Of a stretch of 64,000 nt of DNA, positions 33,967 through 44,942 are shown one piece after another. The DNA lies in assembly GCA_003707065.3 (NCBI GenBank), contig PPXM03000003.1, forward strand, positions 1,178,001 through 1,242,000, given 5' to 3'. Below the pieces are notes generated by a model, which saw only the letters and a list, made by a program, of their open reading frames with translations, was not told where the DNA came from and did not search any database. The translations under genes were made by a program, and so were the position numbers. This DNA is from Trigonopsis variabilis. Lineage: Eukaryota > Ascomycota > Trigonopsidomycetes > Trigonopsidales > Trigonopsidaceae. Within the stretch, counting starts at the first letter, position 1. Each line of letters opens with the position of its first letter.

Positions 33967-35574
33967 CTAGATAGCTCCGTCACCAGTGAACAGGTTGACG
34001 ACCTTATGCTTGAAACCTTCCTTCGTGGTCTCCTCGTCTGTGACAGAATAATACCGTCGATCGGCGTCGAGGTCGATATCAGAGAGCTTGATCCACATTC
34101 GGCCCCTGAAGTAAATCTTGGCGCCAATGTAAAGGATGAGGATAGCAATGATGGAGATATAGTTAGCAAAAAAGTTTTTAGCATTTGTCGGATCTCCAAG
34201 AGGCCATACGGAAAGGTAGAATTCATCAATGACGAGAAGAATGCACCATCCAAGACCCCAGAAGGCACCAAAAGGCCAAGTGAAAGTTTTCCAGGGAAGC
34301 ATTGATGGAGTGCGTCCCTGTTTCTTCCAGGCAAATCGGAACCGGATATGAGCAATGAAAATAGATCCCCAAACCCAAAGAGTGCAAAGCGAAGTAAGGT
34401 TAGAAAACCAGGTGAAGACGTTAGCGCCAGATTCAGAAACGTTGAGATAGCAAAGACCGCCGCCGACAAGGAAAGTAATTGCAACTGAGGCCCATGGTCG
34501 ACCATACTTATCAACCTTAAGGAAAATCTTGGGTGCCATGCCAATTTGGGCTAATCCAAGCGGGATACGAGAACCACCATACGCTTGAGCATTACCAGAG
34601 GACAAGACAGAGATAAAAATGATCGCATTCATAGCATCAGCCATACCGGGGATTCCAGCCTCACGATAAGCGATGACAAAAGGTGAAGCATTAACGCCAG
34701 ATCCACCGAAAAGATCCGGGTTAAAAGGAGAGACCGTGATGGTGACAGCAACGGCACCAAGCACATAGAAAAGAGACAACCGGATCCAAGTGGAGTTAAC
34801 GGCCCGAGGAACGGATCGAAGAGGATCACCAGCTTCAGCAGCAACAATACCACTCATTTCTGAGCCACCCATGGCGAAGATACAGGTTGACATGACGCTG
34901 AGGAAACCTTTGAAGCCATGAGTGAATGGATCTGTTCTCCAGTAATGGAATCCCATGCTCTTATGGTTGGGACCACCTCCTGCTGAGATCACAATACATG
35001 AGATGATAACAACAAAGATCCAGATGAACTTGACGAAGGATAAGATACTTTCAGTCTCACCAAACACATTGACCGGGGACATGTTCACGACGAAGATGAC
35101 AACCAAGAAAATAGATAACCAGGCTGCGGTGGGGACTTTGTCAGTCCAAAAGTTCAACGTTGTGACCACACCTTGAAGCTCGTTAGCCAGCGTGATCGAA
35201 TAAGAAAACCAATAAGCCCATCCCAGGGCGAAAGCGGAGGCGGGGTCGACGAACTTGATCATCCATTGCGAGAAGGCCGAGGGAAGGGGATAAAGAACAG
35301 CTAATTCTCCGATTGACTGGTTGACTGTCCACGCCATAGTAGCTGCAATCACATAACCAATGAACATGGCTACTGGACCACCATTCTGAAGCGAAGTACC
35401 AGAACCGAGCCAGAGACCCATACCGACGGAAGACCCAATCGAAATCATGAGCAAGTGCCTCGCTGTGAGCCGACGTTGAAGAGCATCATCATTTCGCACG
35501 GGCTCACTGTATCCCTCTAAAGGAGACGAGGATTCCTCGATCGAATAATTGTCGCGCTTCTCTTCAGAAGACAT
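33967..35574 (-). CDS. Amino-acid permease, YAT family (Dip5/Gap1-like), second paralogue
   Basis: This is a second proton-coupled amino-acid transporter (535 residues, about 12 helices). TM1 reads GSSVGMGLWLGSGTSLQNGG; it is followed by IGELAVLYPLPSAFSQWMIK and GWAYWFSYSITLANELQGVV, as in fungal general and dicarboxylic amino-acid permeases. Helix 6 has CIFAMGGSEMSGIVAAEAGD. The C-terminal SDIDLDADRR motif is typical of the YAT family. ATG at 35574 (MSSEEKRDNYS) is the first in the frame. It shares a 600-bp divergent promoter with the GH127 gene. Identity with the permease at 22585 looks low, so they are not a recent duplicate. Substrate unknown. Confidence 0.88.
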   Translation of the reverse strand: MSSEEKRDNYSIEESSSPLEGYSEPVRNDDALQRRLTARHLLMISIGSSVGMGLWLGSGTSLQNGGPVAMFIGYVIAATMAWTVNQSIGELAVLYPLPSAFSQWMIKFVDPASAFALGWAYWFSYSITLANELQGVVTTLNFWTDKVPTAAWLSIFLVVIFVVNMSPVNVFGETESILSFVKFIWIFVVIISCIVISAGGGPNHKSMGFHYWRTDPFTHGFKGFLSVMSTCIFAMGGSEMSGIVAAEAGDPLRSVPRAVNSTWIRLSLFYVLGAVAVTITVSPFNPDLFGGSGVNASPFVIAYREAGIPGMADAMNAIIFISVLSSGNAQAYGGSRIPLGLAQIGMAPKIFLKVDKYGRPWASVAITFLVGGGLCYLNVSESGANVFTWFSNLTSLCTLWVWGSIFIAHIRFRFAWKKQGRTPSMLPWKTFTWPFGAFWGLGWCILLVIDEFYLSVWPLGDPTNAKNFFANYISIIAILILYIGAKIYFRGRMWIKLSDIDLDADRRYYSVTDEETTKEGFKHKVVNLFTGDGAI

Positions 35575-36175
35575 GGTTCGGTTTACTTCTGCCAAAGGAT
35601 ATCCCCATGCTTTTATAACCCTTGAACGTTATCCATCCCAGCCGGGTAAGATCTCGCTCGCATGATTGTGTGAGGTCTGCGAGTCTGATAGTGCGCCGCA
35701 CGGCGTGTCACCCAAGGCACAAGAGATAACCAAAGTGAAGGTGAGCCCATGCGGCTGGCTAGGGCTTTGCGCCATATTGTTATCGGGGCCTTGACTTATT
35801 TGGCTATAGAGCTTAACCGAACTTGGCAAAGAGGCATCGATCCATTGTTTTGGGTCGACACCATAGACCGTTCAGCAACTACGAGACTAGACGCCGGATG
35901 ATTGCGGGACTAATGGCCAATGAATAATGGGACCAAGTGAGAAAGAGCTGATCCTTTTTGGCTGATTCGGCTAGATGATTTCAGGAAGACCTTTGAGCCA
36001 TTTTCTTGGATCATCCTCTTTAGCCATGAATGGACGAGAGGGCGCCATACTCGTGAGCTGACGGAAATATTTGAACGCATTGACGCTATGTTGTCAAGTG
36101 GAGTAGAGATAAGCCCACGAAGGCGTTATGGTGGTGTCTAGGAAGAAGGTGATATTTTGAGCGAAAGAGCAGCGA
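35575..36175. other. Divergent promoter region, permease / GH127
   Basis: About 600 bp separates the permease and arabinofuranosidase starts, so the two may be co-regulated. No gene is seen. Confidence 0.35.
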
Positions 36176-38176
36176 ATGGGGTACGAGTACGCTAGCCCGG
36201 AGTCTACTTCCTTTCAGTTGGATTGCGAATTTTGGCTCGAAAGGTCTAAGGTTATCTGTGAGGTCACTTTGCCTGCGATTATCGAGTCTCTTCGAAGAAC
36301 TGGGCGATTGGATGCCTTGAAATGGACTAAGCAAACTAAACGGACTACAGTCCACCCTTTCTGGGATAGCGATGTATTCAAGACTCTGGAAGCTGTATGT
36401 TATTATCTCCACGCGGGATGGGCATCAGATATCTTGGTAGATTTTGTCACCGAAGCAGTAGAGATCATCGTCCAGGCTCAGGATGAGGAAGGGTAAGACC
36501 TAATCTCCTCCAATAAATATTTAACTTGAAGGTACTTAAATAGTTATATCACGTGTGAACTGCATGGTGAGCGGTTCACTAATATCCGAGACCTCCATGA
36601 GTTGTACAACTTAGGTCATCTCTGCGAAGCTGCTGTTGCCTACAAGAGTTACTCTGGGCAAGATACTTTACTTGATGTCGTCAGCCGGTATGTAGACCTC
36701 ATTATAGCCCGTTTAGGGCCTCAAGGTAACCTAGATCGTGGATATCCCGGACATCCTGAGCTGGAGCTGGGGCTGATGAGAGTATGGAAGGAAACCAGGG
36801 ATGTGAAATATAAAGACCTGGCGCAGCATTTCATTGTGGAAAGAGGCAAAGTTGATCAGGATGGAAAGATATTCTTTGACAGAGAGATGGAACGACGGAA
36901 TGGAAGTTGGGATGATTACAGAACCCCAGATTGGCGTCCTCATTATAGAGAGCCTAGAGATTATAGGTATCATCAGGCTGATCTTCCTCTCCATGACCAA
37001 AAATCGATTGGAGGTCACTGTGTCAGAGCGCTATACCTACTAGTTGGAGCTCTGGATTGTGGTGCTTACAGTGGAGACGACGAGATGATAGCAGATGTTT
37101 TGCGACTCTATACCAACGCGACTTGCCAAAAAATGTATATAACCGGGGCAGTTGGATCTATTGAACAGAGTGAAGGCTTTGGACCCAGTTATTTTCTCCC
37201 TGATCTCCAAGAAGAAGGATGCTATTGCGAGACTTGCGCATCTTGTGCTCTGGTAATCTTGTGCCAGCGTCTTTGCCGGTGTCCCTCTCCTGCCAAAGAT
37301 CTCTCTAGTGAGTATGGTGACGTTCAAGAACGTGCCTTGTACAATACGATTCTAGGCTCCCTTTCAATAGACGGAAAAGCATTTTACTATCAAAATCCCC
37401 TACGGACAACCGTTGGGAAAGGTAAAGAACGAAGTCGATGGTTCGATGTCGCCTGCTGTCCCCCTAATATTGCTAAGACGGTGGCTTTACTAAGCGAGTT
37501 TGTCTACTCTATTGACCAAGATGAGCAAGGCGATACTATCGTGATTCATCAATTTATCTCATCCAGACTCACGGCTCCGCATTGTCGGCTACAAATGGTA
37601 TCTGGTTTCCCTCATCATGGCAAAGTCACCATAACTGTTCAAGGGGAAACACTGCTCATCTTCCGAATTCCTGGCTGGTCCAAAAACTTTAAATGTTCGT
37701 CGACTTATGACAAACAAGGCGGGTACGCAAGAGTCAGGCTACATGATGAGAGCGCAGAGCTCCAATTCGACTTCACGCCCAAGGTCGTCCACGCTCACCC
37801 TCTGACTGGTAAGAGCGAGCTTGCTTTCTCTAGGGGACCATTGATCTTTTGTGCCGAAGGGTGCGACAATAATGCAATTGACTTGGATACTGTCTATGTC
37901 GATGGACAGACTCGTCAATCACTCCAGCCTGATACCAAGCTCCCGCTTTCTGTGCTCCCCACTATTGACGTGCGAGGAGCATTCGATCTCAGTTTAAAGC
38001 AGCACTGGAAAGATATCCTATATGGCTATGACGTTCCTGAAGCCGAAAACCGACAACAATTGTGGATTCATATGATCCCGTATTATCTCCGACAGAATCG
38101 GCCCACTAATGGCTCGATGCGGGTATGGCTAAGACGAAACCCACAGTCATCGTCTGACCTATTCCAGCACAGCTGA
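36176..38176 (+). CDS. GH127 beta-L-arabinofuranosidase-like protein (DUF1680)
   Basis: GH127 enzymes release beta-L-arabinofuranose from plant glycans. Two exons (36176-36492 and 36544-38176) join over a 51-nt intron to give 649 residues. The junction restores DEEGYITCELHGERF. Catalytic features known from bifidobacterial HypBA1 are present: acid/base Glu in EGFGPSY (about E316), Zn ligands Glu and Cys in YCETCASC (E335, C337), and the CCPPN pair (C410, C411), whose first Cys is the nucleophile. Other family blocks are FWDSDVFKTLEAVCYYLHAG, GYPGHPELELGLMRVW and SIGGHCVRALYLLVGALD. There is no signal peptide, so the enzyme would act in the cytosol on imported sugars. Divergent from an amino-acid permease. 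Confidence 0.9.
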
Positions 38177-39409
38177 TCGACGAGATAAGTCATGAGCCTC
38201 AGCAAAACGGCACAAGCATTTCTACTAAACAATGGGCTATCAGTTATGTCCCGTTACCGGCCTTTGTTATTACCGAAATGATAGATCAGAGACACCCCAT
38301 GTAAGAGTAATCCAACTCACAGATAGGCAAATAACAGCTAGTTGTCATGCGATTATTACGATCTCTTGGTAGCGATGTTGCATTAAGCGAATAAGTTCGA
38401 TGAGTAAGTATCCTTATCAAACACGGCGCCATGACTGGCTTCGCCAAGCAGACGATATACACATAATACGGCTCCTTGACTGCCTGGTTCCCCACGATTT
38501 CAGTCATCCTAGGCCATTGCTAACCGTCAGTCCTAGGCTGATTTGGGGAGCGACGAGTTCGCAGAAGGATCCGTGCGTCGAGATTCAACAAATCAATAGA
38601 TAGCGCACGCCATTAGGCTGGCTTTATCTCGATCTTATCAGTGAGCCGAACTGCATATCTAAGACAGGATTCTAAAGATGGAAATTTTAAGCCGCCGTGT
38701 TGGGCCTCCCTTACTTGATCCTAGGGGGCTTCTGGGTTCCTATCCATGATTATCGACTTCATCTGGGCTCTTCTATTTTCTTTTGTATGTGACAGCCTTG
38801 GTCCGAACGGCTACAATGTCGGACCTCGTTCATAGATGCAACCGTCCATAGATTGTAAATGGCTCGCAGTTAAATAGGCGAAACAGCCATACGCTGTAGT
38901 GTTCTTATTAAAAGGGTCCTTTAAAGCCATTGAAAGGATTGTGACAAGTCTCGGCTGTCTTGACGTCTCTGGCTCACTTGAGTTGAATGAAACCATGTAT
39001 CATACGGAAAGACAAGTACTGCAGACGATTATGGGGCCTACTATTCTGACTACTGACCAGATACAGCCCCTCGCCATTTAACCCCATATCTATATAAGGA
39101 CTGAATCGAAAAAAAAAGTCGAATATGTCTTGAGGTGGCTTTGGGAGTCTAGGGATAGGCAAGACGATTAATTAGATGATCTTGGGAGTCGATCTGAAAA
39201 AGCATAATTTGACGCAAAAAAAGGCAGAACATTGGGGCGACATGGCAATACGGATAGTAGGAACCTCGCAGCCAGTTTCTTATGCAGAGATGCGATTCCG
39301 GCTAAGAGCGGACTGGTTGGCGAACGCCGTCTAGAGGTCGTTCGTTCCCTCGGTAACAAAGATTTGTTTGGCCTGCAACCAAAGGATAAAGACTACAACC
39401 CTCGAAATG
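38177..39409. other. Intergenic, no gene seen
   Basis: About 1.23 kb between tandem plus-strand genes. Frames of 60-73 codons only, on both strands, without family features. Confidence 0.35.
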
Positions 39410-40060
39410 ACTGAAACGACGTGGGATCCGGAAAAGGCGCTTGGGCCGTTAGTGGAGACATGGAAAAGCCTACCGACGAATTCTCCTCTTCGCTTCCTCC
39501 ACATCATTGAACGGCTAAAAACTAGTCCGCGAACAGGATGGGTTGTGAAAGGCGTGTCCGGTCCCGAATCGATTTCTGATCATATGTATCGAATGGCTTT
39601 GATCTCGTTTATGGCGCCCGAGCCGTTAAACCGAGACCGGTGTATCAAGATCAGCCTTGTCCATGACATCGCCGAAGCCATTGTAGGAGATATCACTCCA
39701 ACTGATGAGAAAGTGACTAAACTAGAGAAACATAACCGAGAAGATAAAGCTATAAGATACTTGCGGGAACAACTAGAGCCCTACGATTCTAAAGCTGCAG
39801 AAGAGATCTTTGATCTGTGGCAGGAATACGAGAATGCTTCATCGAATGAAGCCAGATACGTGAAAGAGGTCGACAAATACGAATTACTAGTACAGATGGT
39901 CGAGTATGAACGTCGCGGTAATGGCAAGTTAGATTTGGAAGAGTTCCTCTCCGTCCTTCCAGCAATCAAATCTCCTCATGTCAAAGCCCTTGCCGCGGAG
40001 GTTCTAGAAGAGAGAAAGAAGATTTGGGAGTCGAATGAGTCGCATGATTCACAGCAGTGA
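39410..40060 (+). CDS. HD-domain 5'-deoxynucleotidase (HDDC2 / YfbR-like)
   Basis: The 216-residue protein matches the eukaryotic HDDC2 family (yeast Ygk1/YGL101W and YBR242W), which hydrolyses deoxyribonucleoside 5'-monophosphates. Metal and substrate motifs are visible in order: RTGWVVKGVSGPESISDHMY (first His of the HD domain), SLVHDIAEAIVGDITPTD (the HD pair), and KEVDKYELLVQMVEYER (distal Asp). The start at 39410 (ATGACTGAAACG) is the first ATG in the frame. The C-terminus is charged and helical. No intron. The length is usual for the family. Confidence 0.92.
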   Translation, partial: TETTWDPEKALGPLVETWKSLPTNSPLRFLHIIERLKTSPRTGWVVKGVSGPESISDHMYRMALISFMAPEPLNRDRCIKISLVHDIAEAIVGDITPTDEKVTKLEKHNREDKAIRYLREQLEPYDSKAAEEIFDLWQEYENASSNEARYVKEVDKYELLVQMVEYERRGNGKLDLEEFLSVLPAIKSPHVKALAAEVLEERKKIWESNESHDSQQ

Positions 40061-40818
40061 CATGAATAGAGGGGAATGTACTTTAATTGCATGATTATTC
40101 GCGGGTTTAAAAACATCGTGCCTAATACATCTCTTGACTGAGATTGGGACTCGGGCTTATCTTTGAATGTAGTATATTTTATTTCTAGAAGGAGATTTCT
40201 CCGCATAGCCTGAACGCTGGTCGCTCGGTCCGATCAGTCAACGCGGTACAGTCCCCTTCAGGCAGTCTGTTCTGGCTGAGTTGAACGTTGGAAGCCTAGT
40301 CTTGCCATCGCAGGGACTATTACAGCACCGATATTTTTATAACGTTACACTTTTCGTCAAACTATTTTGGAGAATGATCAGTTTTTCTATATTTACATTC
40401 AGTTTTTCCCTTGCACTCTTGAAACATTTTTGACCTTTAAATTGCCTCAAGAATAAGGATTAATCATTCGCTATTATATCTTACCCCAGATATAAGGGCA
40501 TCCCTGTAAGACTGAAATGCTCGAAACTAGTCATTTGCAGGTGTCCCATTCGCAGGCAGACGTTAGGCTAGTCGAAGATATGCTTCACCTTTACGAAATG
40601 CCTTCGAGATAATAGAAAAAGAGCCGATATTAAGGGAATGCACAAATCCAATCTAGCTTGTTCAAAGCAAAGTGAGAGACATATCAGCCCATTCTGTCAA
40701 AGTCAGAGAGAGGTCTAGCAGGAACACTACTAGATCCCATCACCTTCAAGCATTGATGTGGGAAAGGGAATTTGGATCACGATAACACTATTCTTATTTA
40801 TTGCTTCTTTTTTGATTT
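40061..40818. other. Intergenic (convergent), no gene seen
   Basis: About 760 bp between the 3' ends of the HD-domain gene and alg7, unusually long for a convergent pair in this window. No gene is seen. Confidence 0.35.
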
Positions 40819-42208
40819 TCAATTCAGAATGATGTTGTCATGACCGAAAACCAAAGCAGCCACATAATAACGCAAGACCATCGCTAGCATCCCGGTGGCA
40901 GCCTGGATTCCCATAAGAATAAGGCACAGGTGATCCTCCCTCGTTGGCCCAATCCAGACCAGGATTAGATTGATGAGGGTGAAATTAGAAGCTTCAAGAA
41001 TAAGCCCATCTTCCGTCTGCCATAATTCGATCAAATGAAGCTTATGAAGAGATTTCAACAAGAGAGCCACAGCAGAAGAAGGAGGCCGCTCAAATGAGAC
41101 TTTAGAGGCATTCAAGAGGCCAGTTTTTGGATCGAAACGAGGCAGTCTATGGCGAGGACAGTCCACGAGCTTGAATAATTGAGGAGCCGAGTAGAGGAAA
41201 TTAAAGATCTGAGGCACGAAGAACAACAGTAACGTTTTGGAAAAATGACCTTGAATTCCGACCACGGCAAACACCATACCAGCAAAATAACAGTAGGTGT
41301 CACCGACAAAGACTCGAGCAGGCCACCAATTATGATACAGCAAGGCCAAAGAGACGGCTAGGAATGGTAGAAGCATCAACAAGGAAAAGAGATGAGAATC
41401 AGTGGCAGGATGAGAAGGATGGATCAAGAAGAGAAGGTCATTGACAATCAGCCAAAGCGTGATTACCACGGCCTGTCCGACCTCTAGACCATTGATACCT
41501 GCCAGGATGTTGATAGAGTTGGGACAAAAAATACATACGCATCCCATATAAAAATAGTACCAAACACCCAGATCGATGGACTCTCCAAGATAAGACCGCA
41601 GAAAGGTGGGAACCATAACCGAAGTCACTCCAAAGTCAACGTAGTAAACCACAAGCATGGGTACAGCAGCAAACATTGGTAGAAACAGCTTGTTTCTCCA
41701 CCTGATATCAAACAGGTCGTCTGCTACGCCCAACATAATCATGCTTTGAATAGACATGATCCCACTAAGATATTGGGCAAGCTTGAATTAGATCCATGTA
41801 CACAGTCAAGATGCTTACCTTGTCATGCGGGAAGTACTTCAACATTCGCCCGTTTTCAACAAACATTTCCATCCCTGCCTCACGATTGCCCCCTCCAGAC
41901 GTGTTGGTCACCAAATATTTCATGAAAATGAACGGAATAAAGCAAAACATTGCAAACAAATAAATCACCGCGCTAACCGCCCCCATGGTCTCGGGTATGA
42001 GAGGCTTGCCGATCTTGGACAGATCTTTCCCCGAGAATCCCACTTTAATGAACATGGGACCGAGTAGTGGAATGGCATGAATAGTGCTTACATAGCACAA
42101 GATCGAGAGACCTATACTTGATAAAACAGGCTGCGCTATATTGGCAAAGATCAATCCAACAGCTAGTCCTACTGCTCCAAGAGAGCCAATTTTGTTCACA
42201 ACGCCCAT
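40819..42208 (-). CDS. alg7: UDP-GlcNAc:dolichyl-phosphate GlcNAc-1-phosphotransferase
   Basis: Alg7 is an ER membrane enzyme that makes GlcNAc-PP-dolichol, the first step of N-glycan assembly and the target of tunicamycin. Two exons (42208-41819 and 41781-40819) join over a 37-nt intron (GTAAGC...CTAATTCAAG), giving 450 residues (yeast 448). The junction restores YFPHDKLAQYLSGIMSIQSM. Family motifs: GADDLFD-type loop as LGVADDLFDIRWRNK, FCPNSINILAGINGLEVGQ, WWPARVFVGDTYCYFAGMVF, HFSKTLLLFFVPQIFNFLYS and CPRHRLPRFDPKTG. About ten membrane helices. It shares an upstream region with the divergent seh1. Confidence 0.95.
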
Positions 42209-42893
42209 AACTTTGCAATTGAAAGCACCAAGGGATCTTGTGTACCGACTATCCGTGTATAGTGGGATCTATATCCTGGCCTCCTATGAATCGAGGCCAC
42301 AAACACCACGCGCGTGGTTACTGCTGTCCACATTGGGCTAGATGTGACTCGTCCTATTTGGACGTCACAACGGTCTCAACTCGTGGTTAGCAAGACTCTT
42401 GGAACCATCTTGGAGCCAGCAATTCTCGAGGTTTGGACAGGTAAGAAATGTAAAACAAACGTATCTATGTGATCTCACTCAGATTTTTGGTCCATGCGCC
42501 AGTCTCTCCTTGGGAATATATCCTGACATTCTTTGGAAGAGTTATTCATCTGGGGACTTATTAATCAAAATATCCATAAACTCCCATCCATTACCTTTCT
42601 TATAGAATTGCTCTACTTGGCAGATCCAACGGGAGTCTGTCGTATTAATCGAGGGTGGAGTTGGTTACAGCATTGCAGTAGACTTTACAACTTCTCGAGA
42701 AAGGAGGGAGGTACGATCTTAGAACTAGATGAGATAGTATTTACGACGCCAAAAAGTCCTAAACAGGCGCTCTTGCTCGACGTAGCCCGGCCACAAGCTC
42801 GAATTGAACGTAACTGTGGTAGAATCGCCAGGCTGGGCAACCGCACTTTGTGGTGACTGACGACCGTAACTGAGCAGACCTGTTTTGTTTGCC
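42209..42893. other. Divergent promoter region alg7 / seh1, with possible unannotated exons
   Basis: About 685 bp between the two starts. An intron-like GTAAG...CAG segment at 42440-42481 and an open plus-strand frame of 108 codons (42533-42856, no ATG) lie here. The open frame ends 38 bp before the seh1 ATG. No protein family was recognised, so these are not called as a gene. Confidence 0.25.
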
Positions 42894-43921
42894 ATGAAAT
42901 CGTTTGATAGCGGTCATGAAGACTTGATTCATGACATAGCTTATGGTAAGGATAAGTTCGTTCTAAAAACTAATGAGATTTCTATGGATTGAGATTAGCA
43001 ACCTGTTCTTCGGACCAGCATATCAAAGTCTTTGACTTAAGGGAGACCGGTGTCACGACAGATGGTCCTCCCGAACGAGAATGGGTAGTGAACGACTCAT
43101 GGAGAGCACATGATGCGAATGTGGTACGGGTGGCTTGGGCAAATCCGAAATATGGTCAAGTTTTAGCCTCGTGCTCGTTTGATCGCACTATCAAAATCTG
43201 GCAAGAACGCGACCCTGAACCTCGGAATAAGGGCCATAGATGGAAGCGCCAAGCTATTTTGTCTGACTCGAGGGGCCCAATTCATGACCTTAACTTTGCT
43301 CCTGCTCATTTAGGTTTCAAACTCGCTTCAGTTGGCACCGACGGCCACCTGAGAGTGTACGAAGCCCTGGAGCCTAATGACCTTCACTACTGGTCATTAA
43401 TATCAGAGTTGTCGGTTCTAACGCAGCGTCCTCCAGGGGACATTGAGACATCGTTCTGTCTTGACTGGTGTCCTTCGAGCTTTGCTCCAGAACAATTAGT
43501 TGTCTGCGCCATGAATACGGCTACGGTATATAGAGTAGGTTCAGATGGCCGGCTACGTGCTGCCGAGACTTTACCAGGTCACGAAGGGCTCATCCGAGAC
43601 GTCGCTTGGGCCCACTCTCTCGGGCGATCATTTCAGTTAATAGCGACCGCTTGCCAAGATGGGAATGTCCGTATCTTTCGCTTGGAGCCTAAACAAGATT
43701 CTGATGAATCGGTAAACCACTATGAAGTCGAGTTGATCGGCAAGTTCGATGATCACAAGGGCGAAGTGTGGAGAACGTCGTGGAATGTCACAGGAACGAT
43801 ACTCAGTACTGCTGGTGACGATGGTAGAATAAGATTGTGGAAGGCAGCCTATTCTGGTGAATTTCAATGCATGTCTGTGATCTCGGCTGAGGCCCCAGCG
43901 CAGCTCCCTTCTCTTCAGTGA
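42894..43921 (+). CDS. seh1: Nucleoporin / SEA complex WD40 protein Seh1
   Basis: Seh1 is a seven-blade beta-propeller shared by the Nup84 nuclear pore complex and the SEA/GATOR complex that controls TORC1. Exon 1 (42894-42945) encodes MKSFDSGHEDLIHDIAY. A 32-nt intron (42946-42977; GTAAGG...CTAATGAG) is followed by exon 2 (42978-43921), which resumes DFYGLRLATCSSDQHIKVFD. The 331-residue product has the family blocks DSWRAHDANVVRVAWANPKY, PIHDLNFAPAHLGFKLASVG, SFCLDWCPSSFAPEQL and LIRDVAWAHSLGRSFQLIAT. WD40 repeats run throughout. In the intron the branch A is only four bases before the end, one of the tightest in the window. Confidence 0.94.
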
Positions 43922-44135
43922 GTTCTTGAAAGTTGAAATTTAGCTTTTTTACTAATAATAGAAGCAGTGAAGATGCTGGGTTCTAAAACGGCCTTCTAGG
44001 CTACCGTCCACTTTGCTTTTTTGATGGCAGATGGCAAAGTCGTTCCCTCTGTACATTAGTGATTGATTGATACTTCTATTGTTCTCTAGACAGAGCATTA
44101 CTATCTACTTGAATTATTGGCTAATTACATTTCTG

Positions 44136-44942
44136 TTATGCTTGGAGACAAGGTCGGAAATAGCAGCTCAAGAGAATCAAAACAAGCGCGACAAGTTCCC
44201 ATTCAATATCAACTTTCGACAGCTCGATGTAAAGCCTCGTGCCTACCCAAATTGTTAAGCCAAGGAGAAAGATTCCTTGTATTTGTTTAAAACGAAGGCG
44301 CAAGAGACAAGAAGCGATGGTGGGGATACCTTTGTATAAAAAATTGAGAAGCTTATCCCAAGGAATTCCAGTATCGATCAAATATCCACTTGCATTTTCA
44401 ATTACGATAGGTATGGATTGCTCCGAGGCGGTCTCTTTGGTACTGTTACTCTCTTCGCGATCCGCATCTGCGACTTCTTTAGTTTCTTGCTCATGTTCTT
44501 GAAAAAGAGATTCTACTGAGATTGCCTCGGCTGGCTCTGTGGGCATGCCCCGGACTTCCGGTTCAATCATGAACTCTCGGGAGAAGTCATAAAAAGGGTG
44601 GCCATAGAAGAGATGCGAATGGCGGCGCTTCCATCGTTTCCATTTTCTTATATAATGGCCTATTATAGGTCTTTCTTCTAGAGGTATCTTTGCGTTCTTG
44701 GCAGCCTCGTAGTAGATATTGCGAGTCAGCTCTCTTTGCTTTTCTTTCAAGACTTCGGTATTCTTAATTCTATCATATCGCAATGCTGAGGCTTCTTTGT
44801 GTCTCATTCTGTCCAGCCTGCGATTGAAGTAGAACGCCTCTTGGGGCGTCGGGTGATGGATTCGCAGCTGGTCTCCAGAATTAACATGTATATGTTCTGG
44901 ACCAGATGACAGGGATGTACCAGAGGAACTAGGATCTGCCAT
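44136..44942 (-). CDS. Hypothetical C-terminal-anchored membrane protein
   Basis: The family is not recognised with confidence. The 268-residue protein has a Ser-rich start, then a very basic helical part (residues 35-120, with NRRLDRMRHKEASALRYDRI and IRKWKRWKRRHSHLFYGHPF), an acidic linker rich in Glu and Ser, and a hydrophobic C-terminal region with one or two helices (GIFLLGLTIWVGTRLYIELS, VALVLILLSCYF). The last part loosely recalls the membrane region of SAYSvFN-domain proteins, but the SAYSVFN motif itself is absent and no extra exon supplying it was found. ATG at 44942 is the first in the frame. It is convergent with seh1, with 214 bp between stops. Confidence 0.6.
   Translation of the reverse strand: MADPSSSGTSLSSGPEHIHVNSGDQLRIHHPTPQEAFYFNRRLDRMRHKEASALRYDRIKNTEVLKEKQRELTRNIYYEAAKNAKIPLEERPIIGHYIRKWKRWKRRHSHLFYGHPFYDFSREFMIEPEVRGMPTEPAEAISVESLFQEHEQETKEVADADREESNSTKETASEQSIPIVIENASGYLIDTGIPWDKLLNFLYKGIPTIASCLLRLRFKQIQGIFLLGLTIWVGTRLYIELSKVDIEWELVALVLILLSCYFRPCLQA

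Noticed and set aside
44136-44330. SAYSvFN domain at the C-terminus of the unidentified membrane protein
   Set aside because: The hydrophobic pattern is similar, but the SAYSVFN motif is missing and no downstream exon encoding it was found.
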